Of a DNA stretch of 64,000 nt, positions 37,616 through 48,140 are shown in pieces (positions within the stretch are counted from its first letter, which is position 1; every line of letters starts with the position of its first letter). Below the pieces are notes generated by a model. That model was not told the origin of the DNA and did not search any database. It saw nothing but the letters and a program-made list of their open reading frames with translations. The position numbers were made by a program, and so were the translations under genes. The stretch is taken from positions 12,542,375 to 12,606,374 of the forward strand of contig CM037885.1 of assembly GCA_021292165.1 (NCBI GenBank), read 5' to 3'. This stretch comes from Shinisaurus crocodilurus. Lineage: Eukaryota; Chordata; Lepidosauria; Squamata; Shinisauridae.

Positions 37616-39799
37616 GACGGCTGGCTACGGCTACTCTCTTGCTGCTGCTGTTAACTGCAGGATTGCTAGCCATGGTACTGAATCCAAGGCAGGAATCGCC
37701 GGACCAGTGCCTGAAGTACTGTCCATGGTCCTGAACTGGCTCTGTTCCAAATGTGCACCACTGAACGGCCTTTACTTGTACCCTCTTGCCTGAGCCATTG
37801 CCTTGCTGGGATGATGGAATCCCTGCGAAGTAGATCAGACTGAGAGAGGAGCCCTATGCAGGAGTCCACCTCCCCATGCCTGTAGGATTGCGTGAAGGGA
37901 AGGGCAAGAGCTGCGCACACGAGCCCCGCCCCCACTCCCTGTTGCTTGGCTCTGTCTGCCATCCTCAATACATTGGAAGGGGAGATCTGAAATGGGATAT
38001 TGCCTTACACAGATCCCTGTGTGAGTCAACTGTGTAGAGCTTCAGACCTTCCTCCTCCAGCACATGGAGTGTGGCAGAGCTGAGCACCAGGGATGTGACA
38101 GAGGGGTGTGGGGGCAGGAATTGCATGGGGAGGGTTTGAAGATCTGCACAGGGCTAGGGTGAAGGATAAGAAGGTCACCCAGCAAGTGGCATAGCTGAAC
38201 AGGTATTCGAGCCCAAGTTTCCCTGGGCCATGCGCCACATGCTACTAATGACACGGTTGGCCTCCAACGGATGGCTTACTGTACTATAATTAGGAGCCAC
38301 ACAAGCAGTTTATTCCCTGACTTAAGATGGGCCATCACAGCAGTGGTGCTGCTACCATTCTGAAATCTGTTTTGGAAAAGATGGAGGCAAGAGGACCGTG
38401 TTTCTTTACTATTAATAATTGTGAAGGAAGGGGGGGGGGAATTCAGCAGCTGAAATTTCTGAACCCACCAGACAACCTGCCAAAAATCCCCTCTTGTGTA
38501 CAGCACACACTGGTTTCAATTTAGTTCAGTTTAAACCAAGGGTTCCTTAATCTGCCAACCGAATGTCGCAGTCTCAATGCCCGTAGATCCACAAGGGGTA
38601 TGTGTGCAACCTGCAGCTCTCGGCCTAATTTCAAACGCCCTTTTCAAGTGATTACTTCAGACCTCTGGCAAGAGAGATCTATTCCTCCTCCAGCAGCCTG
38701 CAGAGTGGAGCAGAAGATGGGGCGGGGGGGAGAGAGAGAAAGAGAGAGAGGTGGGGAGAGAAAAGGGGTGGCCCTGCCCACTTTTGGCTCTGGCCCCACC
38801 TACCGCTGGCATGCAGCCCCTGACAGAAAAGAGGGTCCCCACCCCTGGCATAGAGGGTTTGAAATCTTAGACACACACACACACACCTCCAGTCCACAGA
38901 CAGGACAGCTGCTAGAGCTCAGAAAGCCCGCACTCTCTGCCACGAGGGGTGACCACAGGGCTCCCTGCTTGGCTCAAGGGAGACTCTGCAAAATGCAGCT
39001 TGGTCCAGAAGTTCTCCAAGGCTGGGCTAGTCACTTCTCTCAAGGGCACAAAGGTAATGTTGAGCCTGCCGGTTTCCCATTGATCAGAGCTTTGTACTGG
39101 CTGCGTCAATAAGGCCCGAGTAACCTGGAAACCACTTGGGAATCGACCGGACAGTAAACTGGCCGATTGATTTCCTATGGCACTGACACATGCAGGAGGG
39201 TGAAGACAGAGGGGAACGAGTGGCGCAAGGTCTAATACAGGTGGGGCTTGGTGTTATATGGTGTTGCACAAATTCCTTGGGGCTTTGCCGAACAAGGGAG
39301 GGTGGGGTGGGTGGGATGGGGAGAATGTCGCATCCTCCAGCTGTGCTTTTGAACACAGGAAGAAGGTCCATCCTGCACTCAGCAGGCCTCAGCCTCCAAC
39401 TTGGTAGGCCTCAGTCAGAAGGGAGGCGGCGACTTCGTAACTCACTCACCCCACGGGGAGAAAGGGACAGAGACCACCAGAAGCAAAGGAGGATAAGCTG
39501 CTTCTATCTTCACTGAGTAAAAGGTTTCAACAGCTACAGTGTATCATGCTGAGATCAGAAAAGCAGTGCCTACCAATCTTTCCCCACAGCTGTGAAAAGT
39601 CCAGGGGCCCCTCATCCCATCCTCCTTTGCAGCCTGTCACTTAAGGCAGCCTGCAGAGCAACACCCTTCTTTTTATAGTTCCAGGTGGGCAGCCAAAACA
39701 GGAGATTGTTTAGCCACAGGGGGTCTCCATGCGAGGCTGGTGTTCTCCATTTGACTTGGCAGGTCACACATTCCTCCACATGAACCTGCCCAGCAACTG
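37616..39799. other. No gene; microsatellites only
   Basis: GA-rich run at 38734-38752 and (CA)n at about 38868-38886. Frames such as 38600-39112 span simple sequence and lack domain motifs. No repeat family of the window was recognised. Confidence 0.45.
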
Positions 39800-39990
39800 A
39801 GAACTTAATTGGAGGGCCTTCTCTGAGTGTCCCCCACTTTTGAGGTTAGGTGGATGGCTACTAGAGAGAGGGCCTTTTCTGTGGTGGTGCCCATATTATG
39901 GAGTCCCCTCCCTAAATCTGTATTCCTGTCATCTTTGTTGTTATATTTTAGGCATCAGGCAGAGTCCATCCTATTCTCTTGGGCTTTGAA
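39800..39990 (+). mobile_element. L2-type LINE ORF2 end, sense
   Basis: The translation includes ATRERAFSVVVPILWSPLPKS, cut here to its key parts RAFSVVVP and LWSPLP, the C-terminal signature also seen near 50.86 kb (VVAPLLWNSLPLE). It is diverged and the 3' tail is missing. Confidence 0.65.
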
Positions 39991-40269
39991 CAGCATTGGA
40001 TCTGCCATGGACCAGTACTGGAAGGAACCACCAATGTTATGAAGGAAAGAGCACCTCTGAGCATGCACAGGCTGTATTTCTGTCACTGCACCATGACTTC
40101 AGTGAGCTTGTACACATCTGAGATGAGGGAGCCAAACTCTTCAGGCAGAAGGAGTGACTTCTATGAATCTTGGCACACTTGAAAATAAATAAATAGAGAG
40201 ATTAAAACCCTGGAGAACTGTGTGGTAGATCATGTCCTGGCAGTGGGGGAGGCAAAGAAATAAACATTA

Positions 40270-40560
40270 ACTTAACCTGTGCAGCAATTACATTTTATCC
40301 TCATTCATCATCCCTTTTGATCCCATCCACAATCTGCCCACCTTTTTCTCTGTTAGCCTGTAGAAGGATCAAGTTAATTGATAACACTTAATCTTATACA
40401 TTAATGTGTTTAAAATGATCCCTCTAATCTAACCCTGTTAATCTCTTCATCTGTTTAATCTAGTTAAACCATTAAATTGTAATCTTTAATCTGAGTACTG
40501 GAAGATTTCTCTCTCTTTCTCGACCTGCCAGCACCATTAACTATGATATTGATTGGGCCG
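40270..40560. promoter_or_regulatory. Candidate regulatory island
   Basis: Repeat-free, very AT-rich with dense TAAT/ATTA cores: CAAGTTAATTGATAAC, CTAATCTAACCCTG, TTTAATCTAGTTAAACC, ATTAAATTGTAATC. Could also be an old decayed AT-rich element. Confidence 0.35.
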
Positions 40561-41021
40561 GGAGTGCTGGACCAATGCCTCTACATTCTCCCAGTTTGGG
40601 GGGATCTGCAATTATTCTGGACTCAAAATCAGCCAGAAATTACAAAATCAAATAATCTGGGTTGATATTGTGCTTTCTCAGTGGAACACTATAACTTATT
40701 TACCACTGAGAGAGAGAGAGAGAGAGAGAGAATAGTAGCCAAGCCAAAAAACAGAACTCTACATTATTGTCCAGAGAACACCTGTTCATATCTGTTCTTA
40801 TTCATTTTTTCTTTTTCGCATTTCCATCTGATTCTCTCGCCTTCTCCTCCACCGCACCTCACTGCTTTACCAGAACTATTGCTAAAAGGGGAATATTCGG
40901 TGACTTTGGGAGAGCAGGAGAATTGTAAAAATGTATGGGCAATCAGACATTTCAAGCTGAAGGCTTTCCTTCTTTTTAAATAAATAAATTAAAAGCCTTA
41001 GCATCGCTTCACGTGGCAGCA
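40561..41021. other. No gene; GA microsatellite
   Basis: (GA)n at 40707-40731. No family recognised. Confidence 0.5.
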
Positions 41022-41242
41022 GATTCATGGAGAAGGCTATCAATGGCTACTAGTCCTGATGGCTAAATATGCTACCTCCAATATCAGAGGCAGTATTTCT
41101 ATGTACACCAGTTGCTGGGGAACATGGGTGGGAGGGTGATGGTTACACTCATGTCCAGCTTGAGGGTTTCCTGTGAGCAGCTGAGAATGCTGGATGAGAT
41201 GAACTCTTGGTCTGATCCAGCAGGGCTCTTATGTTCTTCGCT
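41022..41242 (+). mobile_element. CR1/L3-type LINE 3' end
   Basis: GATTCATGGAGAAGGCTATC, CCTCCAATATCAGAGGCAG, ACCAGTTGCTGGGGAACATG and CTGATCCAGCAGGGCTC. 5'-truncated; the last part has a small deletion around GAGCAGCTGAGAATGC. Confidence 0.85.
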
Positions 41243-41827
41243 GCTCCTACCCATGTTGCATTTCTAGGGCAGAATACCCCTTTAAAGGTAAGGCACCCCC
41301 TCCCCGAAAGTCTTAACATTCATCCATCCCCTCAAGATTAATACGGGGGGGGGGGAAGGCTTTTGCCCCACCTCACCTCACAAAGCATATGAAATTCAAC
41401 TGGGCCTAATGCTTCGGTCCTAATACTTTAGGATCCCGCCCTCCCCAGCTTCATCATCTGGGTAGGAAGTAATCCACCGCCTAAATCACATAAACTGGTA
41501 TTCAGCCCCCTAACAGACTTTTCTTGCCGCTAAGTACTAGGGCTAGCTCTGCTATGGGGGGGGGGGAGTTTTGAAAGTAGGACTGCATTCACATCACACC
41601 TCCCTCTGCAAACACGTAGCTTACTCCCATATCACCTTCCACTGTGTGAACTGCTTCATTTCTGCATTGCTTACTTCATTGGGCTGCAAACTATGACTAT
41701 TGTCCCGTGGCTCGTCCACAAACCGAGGAGAAAAAGACTGGCTGTCTCACAATCCTTTACATGAAAGATAAAGAAAGATGAGAAATTCTGCTTTTCTTTT
41801 CGGGGAAACAATCAAACAAACTGATAC
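41243..41827. other. No gene; poly-G tracts
   Basis: Poly-G runs near 41345-41356 and 41557-41567. No family recognised. Confidence 0.5.
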
Positions 41828-42420
41828 TGGCTGTGTTTGCATCTACTGCTTAAGCCATGTCATGGAGACTTAAGCCATGTCTTGCAGACAAGCAAACAAA
41901 TGACAGCTTGTTTACCCTGTTTCTGGGTGTGTTTCACTCCCGCACCATTTTGCCTGCCTTCAGAGCGGTTTTTGTTTTCAGGCTGGTCTTGCTGGGTGCC
42001 TCTGTTTCAGGGTGGACAGTAGTGCAAACATGCCAGGAATAAGCCACGGTTTCATGTTCAGACATCACGACAAGCCATGATTTAAGCAAGCCAAAGTTCA
42101 TAAACCAACAACAAGACATGACTTCCATCTGTGGCTTCTAGCTGGTTAACAAACCGTGGTTTGTTTGCGAGGATGGGCTCAGACACAACGACAACAGGCC
42201 TGTGGCTTACGCTGGCTCAGCTTGTCTGAGTGTGGAAAGCTAAGCAGGGTCAAGCCTGGTTATTACTTGGATGGGAGACCCCTCCTCTAGTTTCCTGCAT
42301 TGAGCAGGGGGTTGGACTCGATGGCCTTGTAGGCTCCTTCCAACTCTATGATCTATAAAATCTATGAAAGCCAGATTGCAACAAGCCACACCATGGCTTA
42401 GGGTTATGTGCAAAAATCAG
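41828..42420. mobile_element. CCATGGTTT-type DNA element relic with nested 5S-SINE
   Basis: Repeated AAGCCATG, CACGGTTT, AACAAACCGTGGTTTG and CAAGCCACACCATGGC motifs in both orientations resemble the element at 44790-45122. The 5S-SINE (42198-42372) separates GACACAACGACAACA from GCAACAAGCCACACC. Confidence 0.5.
42198..42372 (+). mobile_element. 5S rRNA-derived SINE with CR1-type tail
   Basis: Nearly identical to 8868-9052: GCCTGTGGCTTACGCTGG, AAAGCTAAGCAGGGTCAAGC, ACTTGGATGGGAGACC, GGTTGGACTCGATGGCC and a CTATGAAA tail. The high similarity between copies 33 kb apart suggests fairly recent activity. Confidence 0.87.
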
Positions 42421-43165
42421 GGCACTGTGTACTTTTCTCTATACTTTAAGACTGTGTGTGTATACACACACACATATGTAACAAAACCTGTTTATTAAAA
42501 AAAAAAAAGATTGACCATGGGGCCTGTGGGGTTAGGGGGTGGGGCTTATGATAGAAGGGGTGGAGCTTTGGCAAGCATGCCTTTCTGTAGCATAGCTCCA
42601 CCTTCCCAGTTTAACCTTGATTCTTGCCCCCCCTCCCATCCCCCTTGGCTTTCATTGCCACTGCCGCCGCCTCTGCGTCGTCCCTCCTTCTGCTCTTCAT
42701 GTCTGTACTGAATGAGTATGAGATGGCTCCTTTGTACCTGTTAACCATCTTGGACTCATCATCCATGACGCCACTTAAGACCTTCATTACTATGTGCTGC
42801 ACGAGTTTAATGAAGTGGTTGAGCTCTTGTACTGCATAATGAGGAGGACTCTGCAAGGCTCATTATATCTGCTTCCCCTTTTGTGCAGATTCTGTTTCAA
42901 CATTCCAGAATTCAAAGAACAATTGTCAGGAAACCCCCCCCCCCATCTCTAAATATTAATTAATTAATTTATTATTATTATTTTTATGGAAAAAGCTCTT
43001 TTGAAACCATAACCCTTATTAGGAAACAGTTGAAAGTTCTACCCCAGAATTGAACCCTATTGTAAAGGAGGTTTAGAAGCTCTGGGGAAGAAAGAAAGCC
43101 ATTTGAAATCCACATCGGAAATCCCATGATAGTTTTGCTTTATAATTTATTTTTTTTAAAGAGCT
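42421..43165. other. No recognisable feature
   Basis: Short CA and poly-A runs at 42454-42510 and poly-C near 42938-42949. The frames at 42511-42856 lack domain motifs. Confidence 0.45.
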
Positions 43166-43169
43166 TTAA

Positions 43170-43300
43170 GGTGCAATCCTATGCAAGTTTAGACAGAAAA
43201 AAGGCCTACAGCTCCCAGCATGCCCCAGCCAACATAGCTGGCTGGGGCATGCTGGGAGCTGTAGGCCTTTTTTCTGTCTAAACTTGCATAGGATTGCACC
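43170..43300. mobile_element. TTAA-flanked palindromic MITE, family T
   Basis: A 131-bp almost perfect palindrome: ends GGTGCAATCCTATGCAAG and CTTGCATAGGATTGCACC, flanked by TTAA at 43166-43169 and 43301-43304. Symmetry even extends into the flank (GAGCTTTAA and TTAAAGCTC), possibly by chance. Its core matches family-P hAT MITEs. Confidence 0.85.
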
Positions 43301-43431
43301 TTAAAGCTCTTACTGCCTGTAATAAGCCTTAGAGGAAGCATTTCCAATACCAGATGGAGAGCATCTCCCGGCATGAACCTACCCGTACGCTATGCTCATC
43401 ATCCAAGGCCCTCGTCCAAGGCTATCGTCCA

Positions 43432-43680
43432 AGGCCCTGTCTTCTCCCCTCCCCCTCCCTATCCACAGAGCTCCATTTTGGAGGTCGCTCTTGTGAACTT
43501 GGAGGTGCAGCCAGAACGGTTCTTTCCGTGCCAGGCTGTGAGGGTCAGGGGAGGATGTTCCAACCAAGTTTGGAGTCTCAGCTCCAACCTTGGAGCAAGT
43601 TTCCTGTGGTCGGAACCGGGACTCCAAAAAATCCTATGGCTGTCTAGACTCTGTCTAGTGGCCATAGGATAGCCCTGCCC
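43432..43680 (+). repeat. GC-rich dispersed repeat, family G
   Basis: CCCTCCCCCTCCCTATCC, GAGCTCCATTTTGGAGG, ACGGTTCTTTCCGTGCC, GTCTCAGCTCC and the terminal hairpin ATCCTATGGCTG with GGCCATAGGAT. Confidence 0.65.
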
Positions 43681-43827
43681 GCCAGTTGCCAAACAAGAAA
43701 ATGCATAGCATTTGAGTGAGGCAGGACGGGTAATTTTCCTTGGTGTTTTTCATTATTCCTTTATTTTCTATAAGATGTGTGGTGTTTTTTTGTGTTTTTT
43801 TTAAAGAGAGACCAAGACCTTTTGTGG

Positions 43828-43847
43828 CATCATCATCATCATCATCC

Positions 43848-43906
<59 letters not shown>

Positions 43907-43907
43907 C
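43828..43907. repeat. (ATC)n microsatellite
   Basis: About 26 ATC units with one break near 43846. In one frame it reads as a histidine run, which is not a protein signal here. Confidence 0.95.
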
Positions 43908-44187
43908 TCTTGCTGCTGCTGCTGTTTCCTTTTAATTCTTGATGCTGTTTTAGTGTTAGTTTATATAAGTGGCATTTAAAAGGGTGAGTTTATGATTTTA
44001 CCACCGTTGTTAGTTGTCTTGAGCTCTTCTGAAAAAAGGTGGGATATCAGCATTGCTAAACCATAAAATCAGAACTGCACATGGTTAAAGGGCAGAGAGA
44101 ACATTGGAAGCTTCCTCATTCTGAGTTAGACTGTTGGTTTCTTGAGCTCGTTGCTGTCTATTCTGACTGCCAGCCCCTCTCTCTTAA

Positions 44188-44565
44188 AGGGAAGGAGCTG
44201 TAGCTCCATGGTAGCGTCCCTTATTTGCAAACAGAATGTCTCAGGTTCAATCCTGGGCATCTCCAGGTTTTTTTGTGGGGGGGGGGGAGAAGAAGAAGAA
44301 AAAAGTATCAGGTAACAGATGATACAATCAACCCTTTGCCTGAGAGCTTGCAGAGTTGCTGCCAGTCAGAGCAGACAATACTGGGCTAAAATGGATGAAT
44401 AGCCTGACCTTGAATAGACATCTTCTGATGGTTCTCTGAGGTTCCAGGCAAAGGCTCTTTCCCAGCCCTTGACCTCAGATCCTGGAAGCTGGAGATGGCT
44501 AAGGCTGACCCAGGAATCTTTTACATACATGCAGGCTACCACTGAGCTTTGCAGCAGTGATGTAG
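44188..44565. mobile_element. tRNA-derived SINE 2, inverted dimer
   Basis: The left half (44188-44425) is sense: GAGCTGTAGCTCCATGGTAG (A box), GGTTCAATCCTGGGCATC (B box), GAGTTGCTGCCAGTCAGAG, CAATACTGGGCTAAAATGG. The right half (44430-44565) is antisense: GGCTCTTTCCCAGCCC, TGGAGATGGCTAAGGCTG and TACCACTGAGCTTTGC. Two insertions or a fold-back copy would explain this. Confidence 0.7.
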
Positions 44566-44789
44566 TGGTCAGTTTGTGAAGCCCAGGTGCTCATCTTGAC
44601 AGTCCCCCATAGCTACGCCCTCAAGGAGAGTCCAAAAATGCAGGTAGCTGTGTCTAGCCAACTCTCCTTGTGTGTATTCTGTATGCATTTTGTAGGTCTT
44701 TTGTAAAGCTAATGGGACTGAATTACTCATTCAAGCCCAAGCTAGCCCAAAATACTTTGCATTCCAGCAGGGATAGCTCACAAGGACAT

Positions 44790-45122
44790 ATTGGCTGGGT
44801 TCAGACAACACTATAAACCCACACTCAAGGGTTGAGTATGGGTTGTTGTTGAGACATGGGTCATCATGTTGTCTGAACCCAGCTGCGCTAACAAGCCATG
44901 GCTTATTGACCACAAACAACCCATGAAGAGAAACCATGGTTTGTTGTTGGGTTGTGAACTGTGGGTTGTTGTTTTTTACCATGGTTATTTTTAATATCTC
45001 GGCTGGGTTCATACAACATGATAACCCGTGTTTCAAGAACAACCCACGGTTCAACAACAACCCACACTCAACCCGAACTCAACCTTTGAGTGTGGATTAT
45101 CTTGTTGCCTGAACCCAGCCAA
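44790..45122. mobile_element. Palindromic element with GGCTGGGTTCAGACAAC ends
   Basis: Ends TTGGCTGGGTTCAGACAAC and TGCCTGAACCCAGCCAA are inverted, and the same end appears twice more inside (TGTCTGAACCCAGCTG near 44871 and GGCTGGGTTCATACAAC near 45001). It is therefore a composite of two palindromic units. The interior is rich in ACAACCC/GGGTTGT. Confidence 0.75.
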
Positions 45123-45139
45123 TGTTGCTGGGAAACTCC

Positions 45140-45364
45140 ATTCAGGCTGAGAGGAGGGAGATGAGAGGGAGTGCAGGGCCATTCCACCAGCCCTGCTGAA
45201 AGGCCGCCCTCCTGAAGGCTCCTCCTCCCTCTGCTGTCACCACCAGCAGCCATTCCAGCAGGCTGTGCAGAGGGAGAAGAGAGGGAGCGCAGGGCCATTC
45301 CACCAGCCCTGCCAGGAGTATTCATTAATATTCCCCCTTCTTCCCTCCCCATTCCTTTTTCCTT
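45140..45364. repeat. Imperfect tandem pair, 114-116-bp period
   Basis: GCAGGGCCATTCCACCAGCC occurs near 45172 and 45289 with similar flanks (GAGAGGGAGTG, GAGAGGGAGCG). Only two units. Confidence 0.6.
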
Positions 45365-45485
45365 GTGTGTCGTGTCTTTTTAGATTGTAAGCCTGCGGGC
45401 AGGGACTGTCTGGTTAATTGCTGTAAACTGCCCAGAGAGCTTCGGCTATTGGGTGGTATAAAAATGAAATAAATAAATAAACAAG
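45365..45485 (+). mobile_element. L2-type LINE 3' end, sense
   Basis: TAGATTGTAAGCCTGCGGGC, AGGGACTGTCTGG, AACTGCCCAGAGAGCTTCGG, GGTGGTATAAAAATG and AAATAAATAAATAAAC tail. Confidence 0.78.
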
Positions 45486-46274
45486 CAAGCTCATACGGAA
45501 CAGGGAAACCTGAGAGGGGCAGCAGATGATGACATTGTCTCCGCTATCAAAAGACCCAGTGCTTTGGCCCTGCAAGCCTCAAATCCACTACACCACTGCT
45601 TTGTAGAGCCCTTCAGTGTTCTACTAAACTGTGGGAAGGCACTCTGCACATGCTTGTAGGCATTTGGTATCTTTAAAACACTAGGCCGCCTCATCTCACG
45701 TTTTTAATATTTGGGAGAACAATCTAAGGAAAGAATCAAACAGGGTTGGGAGGAGGAGGGCCAGGATATTATAGGACTCTCTAATCTGTTATTTTCTTCT
45801 TCAGTTGTCTGTGATAGTGCCCTGTGTTTCTTTCCCACCCACTCACACTCCACAAGATCCCCTAGAGGGGAGGCGAGGCACAATCAGGAAGATGCATTGA
45901 CAGCAGTAATTATTCCTGTTTGGTTTTATTCAGTGTTTGACAGTAACAAATGTAGTTAGTTTTGGTGGTCCCTGTGGGAGCTGGGGGGAGAACACTTGGT
46001 CGAGCTGGGGATGGGTGGGGTTAGGAGCCAGGACTCCTGGGTTCTTTGGGGAGAAGGGTGTAGTCAAAACGGTTGGCTCACATGTGTGGGAGAGATAGGC
46101 GCAAGACTCCAGCGGTCTGTTCCCAGAGTGCTGCTGTGGATTGCCTCAGCCAACACTATGGCCTTAATGAATCCCTAACTAAATGTCTGCTGCAACCACT
46201 ACTAAAGAATAAATAATACAATAAATAATAAATAAGTACTAACATTTACCATTAAGCAAGGGAGTGGTGGCCAC
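45486..46274. other. No recognisable feature
   Basis: No gene, repeat family or striking motif seen. Confidence 0.5.
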
Positions 46275-46540
46275 ACAGTGCATGCTAGGGATGTGGGAGA
46301 AATCCACCACGACAGATTCAATTCAAATGAGTTCAGATTTCTATGAATCCAACCCACACGGATTCTGCAGCGGACTAGCTTTTCCTGAATGCGCATCTCC
46401 CCCCCACACACACACACCAGGCTAAAGCACAAAAATGCACATTTTGAGGGGATTTGCGCATTTTCGGAAGGGCAAATTTGTGCAAGTGCGCATGAATACA
46501 AGTTCGGGAAATGGAAAAGAATTTTTTGATTCCATCAATG
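46275..46540. mobile_element. DNA-element relic (GCTAGGGATGTG)
   Basis: GCTAGGGATGTGGGAGAAATC at the left, GATTTGCGCATTTTCGG and TTTGTGCAAGTGCGCATG inside, like 22133-22905. The right end is undefined. Confidence 0.5.
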
Positions 46541-46552
46541 ACCAGACGACAG

Positions 46553-46662
46553 AAAGAACCCTGCCGGGCTGTCTCTCCGAGGTCAGAAATTGGCCTCAGA
46601 GAGGAGGGAAAGGGGCGTCTCAGGAGCAGGGAGGGGAGGAGGCTCGGGCTGACAGCTTACAC
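46553..46662 (-). repeat. GC-rich repeat, family G, part 1 of a split copy
   Basis: GAAAGAACCCTGCCGGGCTG, CCGAGGTCAGAAATTGGCC and GGCTGACAGCTTACAC are the reverse complement of the 20456-20768 copy. The other half is at 47086-47165, and the composite hAT lies between. Confidence 0.7.
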
Positions 46663-46728
46663 CAGTGCTCTCCAATCTTGGGTCCCTAGATGTTTTTGGC
46701 CTACAACTCCCAGCATGCCCCAGCCAGC

Positions 46729-46951
46729 GTTCTAATGCCAGAACTAAACTTTGGAGACATGTGAACATCATCATCATCATCATCATCATCATCATGAAGA
46801 GAGTGCCATTGAGAGTGTGAAGAGTGCTCACCACCTGCCACAGTGCCACATCTGTCTCAGTTTAGGGAGAAGGATGCATTCCCTGCCATTTAAGAGCAGG
46901 TGAATGATCTTCCAGAGGATGTGAGCCCTCTGTTTTAAGCACTGGTTAGGT
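46729..46951 (-). repeat. Captured segment (copy of 57133-57361)
   Basis: Runs from TTCTAATGCCAGAAC to CACTGGTTAGGT, with an (ATC)n run at 46766-46795. Relative to the 57-kb copy I see one substitution (CAATGGCAC versus CAGTGGCAC in that orientation), one single-base indel and a shorter trinucleotide run. Confidence 0.9.
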
Positions 46952-47085
46952 CAGTGTTCTCCAACCTTGGATCCCCAGATGTTTTTGGCCTACAACTCCC
47001 AGCATGCCAGCATGCCCCAGCCGGCTGGGGCATGCTGGGAGTTGTAGGCCAAAAACATCTAGGGACCCAAGGTTGGAGAACACTG
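46952..47085. mobile_element. Full family-P hAT MITE inside the composite
   Basis: CAGTGTTCTCCAACCTTGG to GGTTGGAGAACACTG, palindromic, with an extra GCATGCCA near the centre. The octamer on its left (GGTTAGGT) is the reverse complement of the duplication at the 57-kb MITE; the octamer on its right is the outer GCTTACAC. This mismatch shows it did not insert independently. Confidence 0.9.
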
Positions 47086-47093
47086 GCTTACAC

Positions 47094-47165
47094 CAAATCC
47101 AAATGGCGCTCCAGCCTCCTTCCCTCCCCATCTGCAGCGCTCCATCTAGACAGCTGAAAACGGCT
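47094..47165 (-). repeat. GC-rich repeat, family G, part 2 of a split copy
   Basis: CAAATCCAAATGGCGCTCC, CTTCCCTCCCCATCTGC and GCTCCATCTAGACAGC continue the reversed family-G copy after the composite hAT. Confidence 0.7.
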
Positions 47166-47309
47166 GTCCTAGATGAAATACAGGGTGAGAAGCGCAGGGT
47201 GGCAGAGATCATCACCATGCCTCGTGCCCAGCATTGGATGCACGTAAGCCTCCATGCTCAGAGGCTTACATGCATCAAGGGCGGAGGGCATTGGATCGCG
47301 CACTTAGTA

Positions 47310-47499
47310 ACTGAGCCTTAGGAGAGGCATTTTCAGCCTTTTACAATGGGGAAAATAACTGCACAAGAAATCACCGAACAATTGGTGGCGGGGGGGCGGG
47401 TAAGGGGGTGGAGCCAGGGAAAGGAGGTGTGGCCATGTGGGGAGGGCTGGATTGGGTCCCCAGTTGGGTCAGATCTGGGCTTGAGATTCTGCACCCCTG
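47310..47499 (-). mobile_element. hAT element, family H, partial
   Basis: GGGGGTGGAGCCAGGGAAAG, GAGGGCTGGATTGGGTCCC and GATTCTGCACCCCTG match the antisense copy at 28561-29181. The other end is missing. Confidence 0.68.
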
Positions 47500-47869
47500 G
47501 TTTAGTGGGAGCAAACAGGCTGTGTACACTGGCACGCAGCTCATCCATAGTAAGCCAGGATCGTCCGTAATCCTGGCTTGCCGTTGTGTGCTGCAAATGT
47601 GGCCGGTGTATTGGAGATAATTTTGCATAGAGTGATCAAAAGCACTCTACAGAGGCTATGTATTAACAGCAATATTTGTCCTCCTCCCCTTTCTCAGAAC
47701 AGTCTATGGGGAGTTCCCCGTCAAACTCATAGTTCCGGCAGGGTTGAGAGTGCGAGACCTCCTGGGCACATCGATTCTGGCTTCAAGGTCATCACTGGAG
47801 GGATCCCGGTCAAGGGACTGGAGGTTGCCTCACTGCTGCTTAACATCTTGCTATTATCTATTTCATTTT
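47500..47869. other. No recognisable feature
   Basis: No repeat family or gene signal recognised. Confidence 0.45.
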
Positions 47870-48140
47870 TAATGTCCAGATCCTCTATTTTATGTGCTTT
47901 TAACTCGTAAGCTGTTTCGAAGGCCCTTGGGTAGAGAAGCAGCCTAAAACAAAATATTAATACAAACAAATAATATAAACAGCAGCAATGACTAATCTGG
48001 GAAGGCAGGAGCTGAGTTATTTCCGAAGAAGACAACAGTTAAATTGAAATTAGGACGTGCAAAGCAGGGGGTGGGGAGACGTGAAACTTTTAGATAGCTC
48101 CAGCGGCTAAATTATACAATTTATCAAAAGGTGTTTATTA
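47870..48140. promoter_or_regulatory. Candidate regulatory island
   Basis: Repeat-free AT-rich sequence with AAAATATTAATACAAAC, CAGCAATGACTAATCTG, GTTAAATTGAAATTAGG, and GGCTAAATTATACAATTTATC. Inference from texture only. Confidence 0.35.

Larger units (their letters stand above)
46663..47085. mobile_element. Composite hAT element carrying captured DNA
   Basis: A 423-bp unit flanked by a perfect 8-bp duplication GCTTACAC (46655-46662 and 47086-47093). It consists of one family-P arm that stops at the palindrome centre (46663-46728), about 222 bp of foreign sequence (46729-46951), and a full family-P MITE (46952-47085). The foreign part is about 99% identical, in reverse, to 57133-57361. Confidence 0.88.

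Noticed and set aside
43740..43979. Histidine-rich frame
   Set aside because: Translation of the (ATC)n microsatellite.
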